Positions 32,690-43,331 of a stretch of 64,000 bases of DNA are shown here, in pieces; the stretch's first letter is position 1, and each line of letters opens with the position of its first letter. The position numbers were made by a program, and so were the translations under genes. Below the pieces are notes generated by a model. The model ran no database searches. It was not told the DNA's origin and worked only from the letters and a program-made list of their open reading frames with translations. The DNA comes from Euborellia annulipes. Lineage: Eukaryota; Arthropoda; Insecta; Dermaptera; Anisolabididae. Where the stretch lies: positions 89,446 through 153,445 of the forward strand of contig JAKCPI010005171.1 in the NCBI GenBank assembly GCA_023213315.1. The letters run 5' to 3'.

Positions 32690-33368
32690 AAATCTGGTGT
32701 GACTGGCGCACAGCACACAACTTTCTCTTACCTTCGGTAATCGAAAGTTGTGTACTGTGCTTGTCACACCAGATTTTTTGTGTCGACATATATTTAGTTC
32801 CCGACAGTACGGAACATTTGAATTCAGATGTAAAATTTATAAGTATGCGAAAATATTTATATTTTGTAACCAAGGCAACCATTTCTCCTATCTTTCCTAT
32901 GAAACACAAGAGTAAAGTGTGCTTCAAACAATTTTGAGGGCGAAACGAGAATATACATTTGAAAGAGCATCTAAAAAATAATTGATTTTTGAATTTTAAT
33001 CAAAATCGTTAGAGCGAATTTTGAGAAAATCGAAAAAAACTGAAAAAGTACATCAGTAAAGTACTAGTACTCTTTGGCCGATTTTGATTAAAAGCTTATT
33101 TTTCCGGTCCCGGGGGGTGTTTAACTTAAATATAAAATTTCAGCCTCATAGCTCAATTCCTTCATGCTTAAAAGTGAACACAGACACACACACACACCCA
33201 CCCACCCACCCACCCACAGACAGACCATGTCGCGAAAACCACTTTTTTGGATTCAGGGGACCTCAAAACGTGAAGATCCATCAAAATCTCGACATCGAAT
33301 TTTTGACATGAAACCAATACTTTCTCTCTATATATATATTACATATATACATAGGTAAGAGAAAGTAA
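32690..33368 (+). repeat. Family A element, full length
   Basis: Very close to the copy at 5780. Head hairpin 32690-32779, CACC microsatellite 33185-33217, distal block and terminal hairpin to 33368. Confidence 0.9.
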
Positions 33369-33370
33369 AA

Positions 33371-33621
33371 CGTGAGCAAAGAAAAAACACAAGTATACTC
33401 ACTGAACGAAAAAAATGGACCTCTTGTTCTTGTAGAAGTATAAATAAAGATATCAGATTCAAAAAAATATTTTTTTTAATAATATATAATAAAGTTAGTG
33501 CCCGTGAACCTATGCTCAGAGAGGATACATTAGCTTCTCGTGGATAGGGTTCGCTTTTTAATTCAATTGAAATCCATTTTTTTTGACCAGTGAGTGTACT
33601 TGTGTTTTTTCTTTGCTCACG
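33371..33621. repeat. Foldback adjoining family A
   Basis: Arms 33371-33420 and 33575-33621 (CGTGAGCAAAGAAAAAACAC and complement). No hammerhead core found. Confidence 0.75.
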
Positions 33622-33627
33622 TTTTTG

Positions 33628-34010
33628 TTCATAATTTCGTTAATAATTAACAGATTTTTACGAATGAATGATTTTTAGAAAGCCAAAGAACTATAGAATA
33701 TCGTAAATATATGTTTTTTTCATTCAGGGATATCTAAAATTGTATTAGGGGTGACCAAAGCAAAAAAAATCTCTAAAATTTCGATTTTTTAAAACTTTTA
33801 GTCGTTTGCGGCACGTCTAAATGACCTCCGATTGGGATGAAACTTAAAATTTATATGTATTATAACTATCTGCATATTTTTACGGGGTGCGGCGTTAAAA
33901 ATAATGTGAACATTCTAAATAAAAGCCGTTTTAGAGCCCATTTTCAATCAAAATCTATTTTGCTCTATATCTCTAAAACTGTGCCTGATGGAAAAATTCT
34001 AACCACATAT
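33628..34010. repeat. Dispersed repeat, homologous to 1521-1640 and 3680-3900
   Basis: The first 120 bp match 1521-1640 and the remainder (TTTTAGTCGTTTGCGG, AAAAGCCGTTTTAGAGC, ATCTCTAAAACTG) matches 3680-3900. Here the two parts are contiguous, so they probably belong to one family. Confidence 0.55.
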
Positions 34011-34202
34011 CTGAATTCAGAATGAAAAATCGTACTAGGTTCACTTATCAGATTTCTTGTGAAAAAAACTTTGTCGACTAGTGATATTATTTGAAATTTC
34101 TACTGGGTTCACTTTTTAGAATCCCTAAGCAGTCTACTCTATTCCTTTTGAACATTGGCGTCATTTCAACTTTTTCTGGGGGGAGGGGAGGGGGCGGAAA
34201 CA

Positions 34203-34435
34203 TTTTTTTTACACTTTTTTTCTCATTCACACAATCTTTTCGTCAACTTAGGCCATATAAGACTTTGACGATAACCGTTATATAATATAATATCTAATGG
34301 GGGGGCCAGGCATTTTTATTTAAGCCATTTGGATCCAAATGGCTTAAATAAAATCATCAGACTGCCTGGGGTCCGAACCCGAGACGTTCGGTATAGAAGG
34401 TAGGCACGCTACCAACTACTCCAAGCCCGGGGGCT
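34203..34435 (-). mobile_element. SINE-B, variant head
   Basis: Tail to head on minus. The head uses CTTGGAGTAGTTGGTAGCGTGCC and TACCTTCTATACCGAACG, a subfamily shared with 44528 and 56302. Confidence 0.87.
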
Positions 34436-34548
34436 ACTCAAATTTGGCTAAAAGTTATTAAGTTAAATTAATTGTTTAATTTTGTACAGTTTGTATACTA
34501 CGCCACTGCTTTTGAAGCATGCATCACTTTCTTTAGATCTCTTCCATA

Positions 34549-35525
34549 CCCAGGTAGAAATTGCCAATGCTGACAATTGGCTGAATCTTGGGCCAGTTGT
34601 CATTTGCCAAGCCTTGGGTAGTGACCATTGGGCCGAGTCTGGTCCGAGGCTTGGCTCAATTATTAAACCGAGCTTTGGGAAGTCACCAATGGACCAAGCC
34701 TGGCCCAATGGTTAACCGTATCACGGGCAAAGCTTAAAAAAGAATCATATCATTATAACAACCGTATACAAGAGCGTAAAGGCATTGAACAAATGAGTTG
34801 AAAATGATGATCTCTAGGAACAATTTTTTTTCCTCCCTGGTTTTTTGTTCCCCCGATGCCTAGATGGACCGTGGATTTTTCTTTTCTAAATACATGAGCC
34901 AACCTTGGTTTTTTTGTAGTCCGAAAGTTGGTGACAAAAATGGACAAGAGTTTTCTGAAGGCTAATATTTTCAGAATAGGTTGCAGTTTAGTGATGGAAA
35001 GTGAACGGTTCAGGAGATATAGAGGGGTAAAATTTGTAATTCTAACCATGGTTGTCATGGTACCAAGATATAAATATTTCCTGATAACCAGTGTCTCCTT
35101 TCATAGTATTACAAATTTTACCCCTCTATATCTCCTGAACCGTTCACTTTAGCGAGATTATGTACTAGACTATTTTTGTTTGTAATTTAATTTCAATTAT
35201 TTTTCTATAGATGAATATTTGCGGAAAACTGCATAGTTTTCGAGATATTTGCGAAAAACCATCTTCCCGCAACTTTACCGGCTTATTCCAGCTAAACGCC
35301 CCGGTACTGGAAGTGCTGACTCTAGAGTATCTTTTCATTACTAATATGCAACCTATTCTGAGGATATCAGAAAACTCTTGCCCATTTTTGTCGCCAGCTC
35401 TCGGACTATTGGGCTAACTCGGGTTTTTTATTTCCCTGGCAACATTGCTATCATCCAAGGCTTGAGCCTCGCCCATTGTTTAACCAAGGCTTGCCCCAAG
35501 TCTCACCCAATACTGGTCAAACAAA
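34549..35525. mobile_element. Element with CCCAGGTAGAAATT terminus and CCAAGCCTTGG repeats
   Basis: Starts with the same terminal motif as the element at 1819 but has a different interior. Motifs of the type CCAAGCCTTGGG and ATTGGGCC recur near the left (34590-34715), and in inverted form near the right (35413-35522). The middle is a large foldback: 34905-35045 pairs with 35108-35150 and 35338-35410. The right terminus was not recognised. Confidence 0.55.
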
Positions 35526-35870
35526 TAGTAAGTAAATTTATTTATTTTAAATTAAAAAAAAAAAAAAAATACTGTAGATTAACTTACAATTTGCTTGTGT
35601 TTTTTGTACCATTTCATTCAATAATTTGTGTAGAAAAATATATTATGAAAATTTTTCTCTTTTTTTATTCCCCAATGAGGGCCTAGAAATACTTCACTTA
35701 TTAAAATGTCTATATCCATCTCCGATCAGAGCGTCGATAAGAGCAGAGAAAATGAATCGGGATCAAAGAACGATTCTCAGCGCAGCTCCAATATAAACAG
35801 CTCTATTCAAAAGCATGTTTCTATTTTCTTTGCTATGCTCTTATCTACGCTCCAACATAATCGCACCCTT

Positions 35871-36375
35871 ATTATTATTATTATTATTATTATGGACCTA
35901 AGGCACTTTGAACTGCGACCATTAGTTGATCTTTTGTTCTATCCTTTGTTGTCCAATATCTGTCCTTAGAATAGACCCGTCCCTTTTACCAGGGCCAGTA
36001 TATTCTTTGGAGAGGCTTTTGATATTTCCTCAGGTTTTGTTTCAGCCCTTTCGAAAATTAGCCTTCTTTGACGGGTTAGTGCAATACATTCGCACATGAT
36101 GTGTTCCGCCGTTTCTTTTGTCAGATTGCAGAGGCGACATATATCGTCATCCGCTCTGCCCATCTTCATTAGATGATATTTTAAAGGACAGTGTCCTGTT
36201 AGAAGACCGCTTATCAGTCTTAGTTCATTTCTGTTTAGAGCGATAAGTCTCGCACCCTTAGGCAGTAGGCGGATGGCACCTTTCATTCTGATTCGTAACA
36301 GAATCTTCCAATTATTCTGCGAAATATTACGACTGGGCCAACCTAAACCAAGACTAATGTAATCTCACCCTTCTA
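35871..36375 (-). pseudogene. I-type LINE 3' end with (AAT)n tail
   Basis: The minus-strand frame (about 36363 to 35966, ATG-independent) includes LGLGWPSRNISQNNWKILL, then RLISGLLTGHCPLKYHLMKM, ADDDICRLCNLTKETAEHI and MCECIAL. The LTGHC...KMG...CRLC...ETAEHIMCEC pattern is the conserved C-terminal zinc-like motif after the RNase H domain of I/R1/jockey LINEs. Downstream on the minus strand are ~70 bp and an (AAT)n run at 35871-35893, as in I elements. An in-frame stop near 36366 and a 5' truncation make it dead. Confidence 0.8.
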
Positions 36376-36379
36376 GGAC

Positions 36380-36413
<34 letters not shown>

Positions 36414-37008
36414 AGTAATCGTAGAGCAACAAACACATCTAGATAGAAAAACTTTTAATATGATAAGTTTAAAAAAAAAAGAAATATTTTTCTTCTTTTT
36501 CTTTCAAATTCGTAATAATACAAGCCACTGTTTGTTGGACACCTTAGAGAAAAGGAGATGGAGTATTCAAAGTTTACTCCCAACTGGGACGTCACGTAAT
36601 TTGACAAACTTTAGGGTCGATATTATCAATGAATGAGATGGCGAGAGCCACCATTCATCTATACAATTCTTCTTTCTTTAGTTTTTTTTTTTTTATATTT
36701 GTGTTTGTAAATTAATAGCCTTGTCTGTGTGTATCGACGCAATTAAGATAATAGATGACATCTCTTCTCTCTTCTTCATTGTAAATTAATTAAAGGAAGG
36801 GAAAGAGAAAAAAAAACAGGCAATCGTTTATCCCCTTCTAGTCAACAGATTGAGTAGGCAGACGTCTTGATTATTGCAACGAAATTATGGTCCATGGGAA
36901 AATAAATATTAAGGAGCCTTTTTCCCTTTCCCTTCAAACTCTTTTCGGGCTCTCTTAGTACCCAAGGGCAGATAAAAAAGAGATTTTTATACTGTATTTG
37001 CTCAATAG
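36376..37008. other. Poly(T) tract and AT-rich stretch
   Basis: A ~33-nt T run (36381-36412), then AT-rich sequence without a supported feature. Confidence 0.55.
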
Positions 37009-37016
37009 CAAGAATC

Positions 37017-37164
37017 CAATGGCGGATCCAGAGGTGTTACTCGGGGGGGGGGGGGAGTAATCTGAAGTGACTGGTCGCACAGCACACAATTTTTTTCTTA
37101 ATTTCGGTAATTTAAAGGCGCATTCTGTACTTGTTTGCCAGAATATAAATACAATCCGCCCTTG
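37017..37164. mobile_element. hAT-like MITE carrying a degenerate family A hairpin
   Basis: Ends read inward as CAATGGCGGATCC and CAAGGGCGGATTG. Flanks CAAGAATC and CGAAAATC agree at 6 of 8 positions. The interior has a G run and a decayed family A head hairpin (AATCTGAAGTGACTGGTCGC). It is a deleted relative of 57022-57316. Confidence 0.6.
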
Positions 37165-37800
37165 CGAAAATCTAAATTGTAATTTATTTGTATAATTCGC
37201 TCATGTTTGTCACGTTCTGTTTGGGAAACTTGCAATAATATCCAAATTGAAGTTTGGCACTCTCTCGCTCAGGGGCCCACATCTTGTGGGCACGTGGATG
37301 GCGACCAAGAGCTTCCCGAGCTGGGACAGGCAGTCCTTCAGTTCTTTGTATGACTGTCTCTTCCTGTCTTTTCAACAGGCGTCAGACCGTGTGACGGGCC
37401 GGCCTGTCCTATTTCTTTCTGTCACAAAAACGCATTATAGGGTTGGAGTGAAAAAGCTGAGGTTCGCCGACCCCGTATCAAGGGAATAAGGCGAGGACAA
37501 AAGAAGAAGATGTTTGGTACTCTTATGGTTAGTTAGGAGATGCTTGTTGAGTCTGGGCTTGTTTTTTTTTTTTTTTGGTAGTGTAGAAACCCTCTTCCGG
37601 GGGAACAAATCCTGTTCTGTTCGTGAAGGTAGCAACTTCTTATAAAAACCGCTGGTTCGCATCCCGTCTCATGCGACATTTATTTCAATTTAATTGGCTA
37701 CGAATAAATTGAGAGGGTGGTCTAAATGGCTCCCGTTTCCGAAAAAGACCTTAAAATAAATTAAAATCCTTGTTAATATTGCAGCTAGTGTTTTCACTGA
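37165..37800. other. GC-richer segment of unknown origin
   Basis: 37245-37500 stands out as GC-rich. Overlapping frames on both strands (for example minus RKRQSYKELKDCLSQLGKL) look protein-like, but I recognise no family and stops break every frame. It could be a degenerate transposon exon. 37570-37680 holds a T run and a tRNA-B-box-like GGTTCGCATCC. Confidence 0.35.
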
Positions 37801-37814
37801 TAATTGTGATTTCT

Positions 37815-38074
37815 GCCCTCGGGCTTGGTGTAGTTGGTAGAGTGTTGGCCTTCTATATCAAGGGTCTCCAGGCAGTCCGATGATTTTATTTAAGCCATTT
37901 GGGAACCAAATGGTTTAGATAAAAATCCCTGGATCCCCAATATAAGCTTATATATTCATAAATAACGGTTATCATAAAAAGTCTTATATGGCGTAAGTTT
38001 CCAAAAAGACTGTGTATGTGTGTGTGAGAGTATGAGTGGGTATGGGACAAGTGTGAGTGTTTGAAAAAACAAAG
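37815..38074 (+). mobile_element. SINE-B with 11-bp TSD
   Basis: Head GCCCTCGGGCTTGGTGTAGT with a deletion that removed most of the B-box (AAGGGTCTCCAGGCAG). Flanks TTGTGATTTCT (37804-37814) and TTGTAATTTCT (38075-38085) differ at one base. Confidence 0.87.
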
Positions 38075-38089
38075 TTGTAATTTCTCACT

Positions 38090-39270
38090 ACACTAGTCAT
38101 CATTTCTATTTGAAAATACCCTCTCCAAACAGCAGCATTAGTACCGGGGCAACAGAGATCTCATTGGACCAACAATTTCAAATTTTTGTGGGGTACATAT
38201 TATGCATTATACAGTATGTACTGTAATGCAATTTATAACATTTGATCAAATTTTTATTCATTAAAATTAGAAAAAGAAAAAAGGAGTTTGTTTCGAATAG
38301 AGTTTACGTAAAAGGAGTATAAAACTCACTAAAAGAGTACGATTGGTCACGTGATTATTTGGAGTATCTTGGTGGATCCCAATTAACGATCACAATCTCA
38401 CTAGACAGAAAATTTATATTAAATTTTTTTTTATTTAATAAATTTGACACATTTTTTTTACGTTTTTAATTTAAGAAATATAGAATCTATTTAGAGTATC
38501 GGAAGGTAAGAAAGTGTAAGTCTTGTGCAGTCAGATTTTTGAAATATGAAATGACGTAGGCATTAGAAAATTATTCAATTTAACTTGATATCACGTGATT
38601 CTCATTATAAATAAGGTTTATTAAAGGGGATTAAGTTGAAAATCATGATCATTTGAATCAGCAGCAGCTTCAAGTTCCATTCCAATTCAGTGATCTAGTC
38701 AATTGAATTCAAGACTTTGATGTTCATTTATGCAATTATCAGCCGCCGCCTCATAGATAGACAGGATATGGAAGGGTCATTACCCCCCCCCCCACCCCCT
38801 CCCCTAGGTGTAATCAACTTAAATTATCTTATAGCTCTGATAATCCCTCAATTAATATCAGACCACCAGTCAACCCTCCTCCCTCTCTAAGGGTCGTTCG
38901 TCCCGAAATTCGGATTCACTAGTTGTATAGTTATATAGTGACTTCACGTCAAAGACATATTTTTTTTTCAAAGATTGTTTTAGAATTTTAATTCTCTCTT
39001 TGACGCAATTTTTCCACTTTATAAGAAAGTTTTTTTTTTTTCTTAAACACAAAATAAAATCGTTTGAGATAAATCAGATAAATCCCCATTTGGGCTAAAA
39101 GAGTGTCAGAGTCAAAAAGGGCAACTAATTCTATTCTTTTCTTATAATAAGATCAAAAAGTGATCTCGGTGAAATATCAATTACAAAAGTTTTTAATCTC
39201 TTTGAACTCTCGAAGAAATCTTATAGGTTACAAATTAAACACAGTTTACTCGAAACCAAATATTTTTATA
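38090..39270. other. AT-rich stretch without gene
   Basis: A C-rich tract at 38783-38805 and T runs. No supported coding region; the 60-codon minus frame at 38870 has no recognisable content. Confidence 0.5.
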
Positions 39271-39272
39271 AA

Positions 39273-39845
39273 AAAATATGGTGTGACTGGCGCACAGCAC
39301 ACAACTTTCTCTTACCTTCGGTAATAGAAAGTTGTATTCTGTGCGCCAGTCACACCAGATTTTTGTGTTGACATGTATTTTGTTTCCGACAGTACAGTAC
39401 ATTCGATTTTCAAGTAAAATTTAAATGGGAAAATATTTATATTTTGTTACCATGGCAACCATTTCTCCTATCTTTTCTATGGAGTACAAGAGTAAAGTGG
39501 TCTTCAGAAGATTTCAATGACAAAATGAGAATATACATTTTATAGAGAATCTAAAAAATAGTTGATTTATGAATTAAAAAAAAAAAATCGTTGAAGCAAA
39601 TTTTGAGAAAAACGAAAAAAAAAAACTGATCAAGTACATCAGTAAAGTACTAGTACTCTTTGGTCGATTTTGTTCAAAAGCTTCATATTAGGTTCCTTTG
39701 CGGTAGAGAAGTTAAATATAAAAAGTTCCACCTCCTAGCTCTTTTCGTTCTTGATATATTTTGTTCACAGGTTCTTGACATCGAATTTTTGATATGATCG
39801 CAATACTTTCTCAATATATATTACATATATAGGTAAGAGAAAGTA
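39273..39845 (+). repeat. Family A with internal deletion
   Basis: Head hairpin 39273-39362 and body are present. The microsatellite and the ATGTCGCGAAAACC/GGATTCAGGGG block are deleted, joining TTTTGTTCACAG to TTGACATCGAATTTTTG. Confidence 0.87.
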
Positions 39846-39928
39846 AAAAATAATTTAACAGACAAATCATTTTTATTATTTTTTTTTACTAAAAACACAA
39901 AGCACTATCTTTCAATATATTATGGGGG

Positions 39929-40431
39929 CAGGTGTATAAGTCCGTGACTTTTTGAATTTCCCGCTTCTTAACTGAAATGGCAACACTGCTCCTGTCAGCA
40001 GGCAACTATCAACTGACTCCTGTCGAAATTTGAACCAGCTGGGTCTTTTAGTTTTTGTTTGACATCCATTAATAGCAGAATACCTCGTGATTTAAGAAGA
40101 AAATGGAAAAAAGTGAATTTTCAGTTTCCAAGGCAAAAATCCATGAATTGGGGTACGAATTGCTCCCTCATCCGCCCTATTCTCCGAATTTAGCCCCGAG
40201 TGACTATTTCTGGTTTCCAAACCTGAAAAAATGGCTCGGCGGGAAGAGATTTGACACCAACGATGATTTTGATGTCCTCGACAAATCTTATTTTTTGGAA
40301 GGGATAAAAAAAATTGGAGAAACGTTGGACAAAGTGTATAGAGCTCAAAGGAGACTACGTTGAAAAATAAAATAATTTTTTTTATCCAAAAACCTGAGTT
40401 TCATTCATAAAGTCACGGACTCATTGACCTG
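39929..40431 (+). mobile_element. Deleted mariner element with ~29-bp TIRs
   Basis: Left CAGGTGTATAAGTCCGTGAC and, inward from the right, CAGGTCAATGAGTCCGTGAC continue into CTTTxTGAAT, giving inverted repeats of about 29 bp. At 503 bp it is well below the usual ~1.3 kb. A flanking TA duplication is not evident. Confidence 0.85.
40103..40363 (+). pseudogene. Mariner transposase, in-frame internal deletion
   Basis: The 86-codon frame starts MEKSEFSV, the usual first residues of mariner transposases. It jumps to KAKIHELGYELLPHPPYSPN and LAPSDYFWFPNLKKWLGGKR, then FDTNDDFDV and the native C-terminus. The helix-turn-helix domain and first two catalytic aspartates are gone. The third acidic residue (D in APSDY) and the C-terminal tail remain. 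The join keeps frame, so a small protein could still be made but could not transpose. Irritans/cecropia-type mariner is likely. Confidence 0.88.
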
Positions 40432-40439
40432 CTCGTGTT

Positions 40440-40876
40440 TCGGCACTGGGTGTGTCATTTTTAGAAGATTACCTTCAACTTTATAATTTGATTATTTAGT
40501 ATCAAGAGAAAATTATACAAATAGTAACTTTTTTTATTTTGACATGATTGTCAACTAAACCAAGTAGCGTTAAGAAATAATAATATTCTTTGAATGTTAA
40601 AAGCTTCTTGATTATTTTCTTTTCATTTTATTATTAGACCCTTTGGGAAATTAATTCATTCAAAGAGATAAAAAACAAAAAAAACACAAACTTTGTTCCT
40701 TTCTTCTTCTTCATTTTCTATTCACTTGAAGAAGGAGATATTTTAAAGAATATTTCTTTATTCTCCATTTAGGGGAAGAAATTGTATATTCTTAGGGTCG
40801 GTTGCTTCATTTCTAATTAATTAGTTATCCCTCGGATAAACTTGTTGAATTTGGAGTCTTTTTACATCTAGTTAAA
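40440..40876. other. AT-rich stretch without gene
   Basis: No feature supported. Confidence 0.5.
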
Positions 40877-40942
40877 CTATTCATATATTTGAATAGGAAG
40901 AATAAATGAGCAAGCAGCTAGTTATATTTCAATTTATTAACA

Positions 40943-40993
40943 AACCAGGGCCGACGTTTCGGTCACGTATGGGACCATCTTCAGGGCCAGGTT
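40943..40993 (-). ncRNA. Hammerhead ribozyme motif, left arm
   Basis: Minus strand: AACC and GGCC of stem I, CTGAAGA core, T, stem II GGTC/GACC, GAAA, minimal stem III ACGT, nucleotide 17 = C, then GGCC and GGTT completing stem I across a small internal loop. All invariant bases present. Confidence 0.75.
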
Positions 40994-41135
40994 AATGTCT
41001 GAAAATACATACATCACTCGCTCTCTGTCCATGGTATGATAATAATTAACATTTGAGGCATGATCATGATTAGTTTACGTATAATTGTGAATGCCCAATA
41101 TAACTTGGCGAGGATTGTATGTATTTTCAGACATT

Positions 41136-41186
41136 AACCTGGCCCTGAAGATGGTCCCATACGTGACCGAAACGTCGGCCCTGGTT
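41136..41186 (+). ncRNA. Hammerhead ribozyme motif, right arm
   Basis: The plus-strand counterpart of 40943-40993 with the same core and stems, unmutated. Predicted cleavage is 3' of the C following GAAACGT, at about 41175. Confidence 0.78.
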
Positions 41187-41290
41187 TGTTAATAAATTGA
41201 AATATAACTAGCTGCTTGCTCATTTATTCTTCCTATTCTATTATCAACACTCAGCTATATACCTTCTTCAAATATTCATATATTTCTAAC

Positions 41291-41589
41291 CATGGGCGTA
41301 CCCAGGATCAAATCTAGGGAGGGGGGGCAGAACATGGTCGTCCGGGGGGGGGGGCAGATCATGGCCGTCCAGATTGTGACAAAGCTTTTAAATATATATA
41401 TATATATATACATATAGGGGAAAAGCCTTCTAATTAAAGGCATAAAAACCCTCGAGCCCTAACGAATCCCCGTCGCTATCGCCCTACCTAATTTTGTTTC
41501 GTTTCATCACTTTATAACCATTTAATTTTTTTTTCTTGCTTCTAGGGGGGGGGCAGCGGCCCCCCTGCCCCTCGCTGGGTACGCCCATG
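41291..41589. mobile_element. hAT-type MITE, 299 bp, 8-bp TSD
   Basis: Both ends read inward CATGGGCGTACCCAG. TTTCTAAC occurs at 41283-41290 and 41590-41597. Interior has G-rich tracts and a TA microsatellite (41391-41411). It inserted at the right TSD of the hammerhead element, so it is younger than that element. Confidence 0.9.
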
Positions 41590-42114
41590 TTTCTAACCAA
41601 TAAATAAATCAAATCCATATAATTTTAATAAATAATTAAATTGAAATATAAAACCAAGATAAAAATCTCGAAATTTATATTTATTTTCGCTAAATTTTCA
41701 AATAATCTTATTTTAAAATTCTTTATATTCTGGGATGAAGGTTATTTTAAATAGACCTCGAAGAGCCGCAGTTATTTAATCAAATCACTCAATGTGAAAA
41801 AACAAAAATGTAAAACTTTTATCAATTTTATATATTTATATATATAATTCACTAATGTCCGTCTGTCTGTCTGTCACGCTCTATTTAGGCAACTTCCCGT
41901 TGGTATTTTGAAATAAAATTTTATATGCTTAAAAATGACCTTCTAGGGATTATATGAAAATTATTTTCATCCCGAAATTTCTATAACTCTTGAGTTATTA
42001 ATTCCTAAAGTTACGATTTCTCCCATAGGAAATGTATAGAGAAATATTTATGTATTCTCGACAGAAAAAAGACGCTATATTTTCAGCAATTTTTATTAAT
42101 TATCAAGGCATTAT

Positions 42115-42155
42115 TTCCAGATATTTCGGAGACACTATCGGCACTCCTTCTTCAA
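42115..42155 (-). ncRNA. Hammerhead motif with C3 changed
   Basis: Left-arm copy on minus; the core is TTGAAGA rather than CTGAAGA, and stem I is correspondingly disturbed. Predicted inactive. Confidence 0.65.
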
Positions 42156-42188
42156 TTATAAGGGCCGTAATGTGGTGAATGAGGTGAA

Positions 42189-42234
42189 TTCCACTGAAGA
42201 AGGAGTGCCGATAGTGTCTCCGAAATATCTGGAA
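42189..42234 (+). ncRNA. Hammerhead ribozyme motif, intact
   Basis: Stem I TTCCA/TGGAA (5 bp), CTGAAGA, extra A, stem II GGAG/CTCC, GAAA, minimal stem III ATAT, nucleotide 17 = C. It has all invariant bases. Cleavage is predicted at about 42229. Confidence 0.8.
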
Positions 42235-42416
42235 ATATTGCCTTGATAATTAATAGAAATTGCTGAAAATATAGCGTCTTTTTTCTGTTGATTAACCAAC
42301 TTTCAGCAACACCACTTAAAGAGAATTTATGTATTCTTTTCATTTGTGTATTCCATGAATGTAAACAAATCCTCAAGCACGCACTGGATTGAAATGGAAT
42401 AATAATAATAATTTTA

Positions 42417-42646
42417 TTAGCGTGCCTACCTCCTATACCAAACGTCGCGGGTTCGGACCCAGGCAGCCCGATGATTTTATTTAAGCCATTTGGATACCAG
42501 ATGGCTTAAATAGAAATGCCTGAACCCACAATAGATAATATATATTACAACGGTTATCGTCAAAGTCTTAAATGGCCTAAGTTGCCGAAAAGACTGTGTG
42601 AATGTGTGTGTGAGTGTGAGTGTGAATGAGAAAAAAGTGTGAATGT
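42417..42646 (+). mobile_element. SINE-B, 5' truncated
   Basis: Starts in TAGCGTGCCTACCTCC, has B-box CGGGTTCGGACCC, body, GCCGAAAAGACTGTGTGA and TG-rich zone. It is followed immediately by family A, which may have inserted in its poly(A/T) end. Confidence 0.85.
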
Positions 42647-42647
42647 T

Positions 42648-43315
42648 TTTTACTTTCTCTTACCTATGTATATATGTAATATATATATAGAGAGAAAGTA
42701 TTGGATTCATGTCAAAAATTCGATGTCGAGATTTTGATGGATCTTCACGTTTTGAGGTCCCCTGAGTCCAAAAAAGTGGTTTTCGCGACATGGTCTGTCT
42801 GTGGGTGGGTGGGTGTGTGTGTGGGTGTGTTCAATTTTAAGCATGAAGGAATTGAGCTAGGAGGATGAAATTTTATATTTAAGTTAAATACCTCCCGGGA
42901 CCGGAAAAATAAGCTTTTAATCAAAATCGGCCAAAGAGTACTAGTACTTTACTGATGTACTTTTTCAGTTTTTTTCGATTTTCTCAAAATTCGCTCTAAC
43001 GATTTTGATTAAAATTCAAAAATCAATTATTTTTTAGATGCTCTTTCAAATGTATATTCTCGTTTTGCCGTTGAAATCTTCTGAAGACCACTTTACTCTT
43101 GTATTTCATAGGAAAGATAGGAGAAATGGTTGCCATGGTAACAAAATATAAATATTTTCCCATGTTTATAAATTTGACATCTTAAATTCTAATATATTGG
43201 CGGAAACTAAATATATTTCGACACAAAAAATCTGGTGTGACAAGCACAGAACACAACTTTCGATTACCGAAGGTAAGAGAAAGTTGTGTGCTGTGCGCCA
43301 GTCACACCAGATTTA
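42648..43315 (-). repeat. Family A element, full length
   Basis: Minus orientation. Distal hairpin 42648-42700, GTGG/GTGT microsatellite 42800-42830, head hairpin 43229-43315 with a strongly paired 40-bp stem. Confidence 0.9.
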
Positions 43316-43331
43316 AAAAAATTTATTGTAT

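Larger units (their letters stand above)
40891..41272 (+). mobile_element. 382-bp foldback retroposon, two intact hammerheads, 13-bp TSD
   Basis: Arms 40891-41010 and 41118-41239 pair almost perfectly. A ~33-bp tail (41240-41272) lies beyond the right arm. TATTCATATATTT occurs at 40878-40890 and 41273-41285. The only conserved functional motif is the hammerhead in each arm. The layout (inverted arm, spacer, arm, tail, long TSD) is the same as at 42059, 52006 and 25805 although the sequences are unrelated outside the ribozyme. Confidence 0.82.
42059..42324 (+). mobile_element. 266-bp foldback retroposon with hammerhead, 13-bp TSD
   Basis: ATTTATGTATTCT is duplicated at 42046-42058 and 42325-42337 within family D, where other copies have one. 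Arms 42060-42152 and 42194-42288 pair. The tail 42289-42324 (ending CAGCAACACCACTTAAAG) is also found at 27.5 kb, confirming a family with a defined 3' end. Confidence 0.85.
41842..42416 (+). mobile_element. Helitron-like element (family D), split
   Basis: 41842-42058 and 42325-42416 are consecutive pieces of family D (ATATATAATTCACTAATGTCC, TAGGCAACTTCCCGTTGG, then TTCCATGAATGTAAAC and CTCAAGCACGCACTGG). A hammerhead foldback lies between them. It runs into a 5'-truncated SINE-B. Confidence 0.75.

Noticed and set aside
35706..35969. 87-codon plus-strand frame with an isoleucine run
   Set aside because: It runs through the (AAT)n tail of the minus-strand LINE fragment and is antisense to it.
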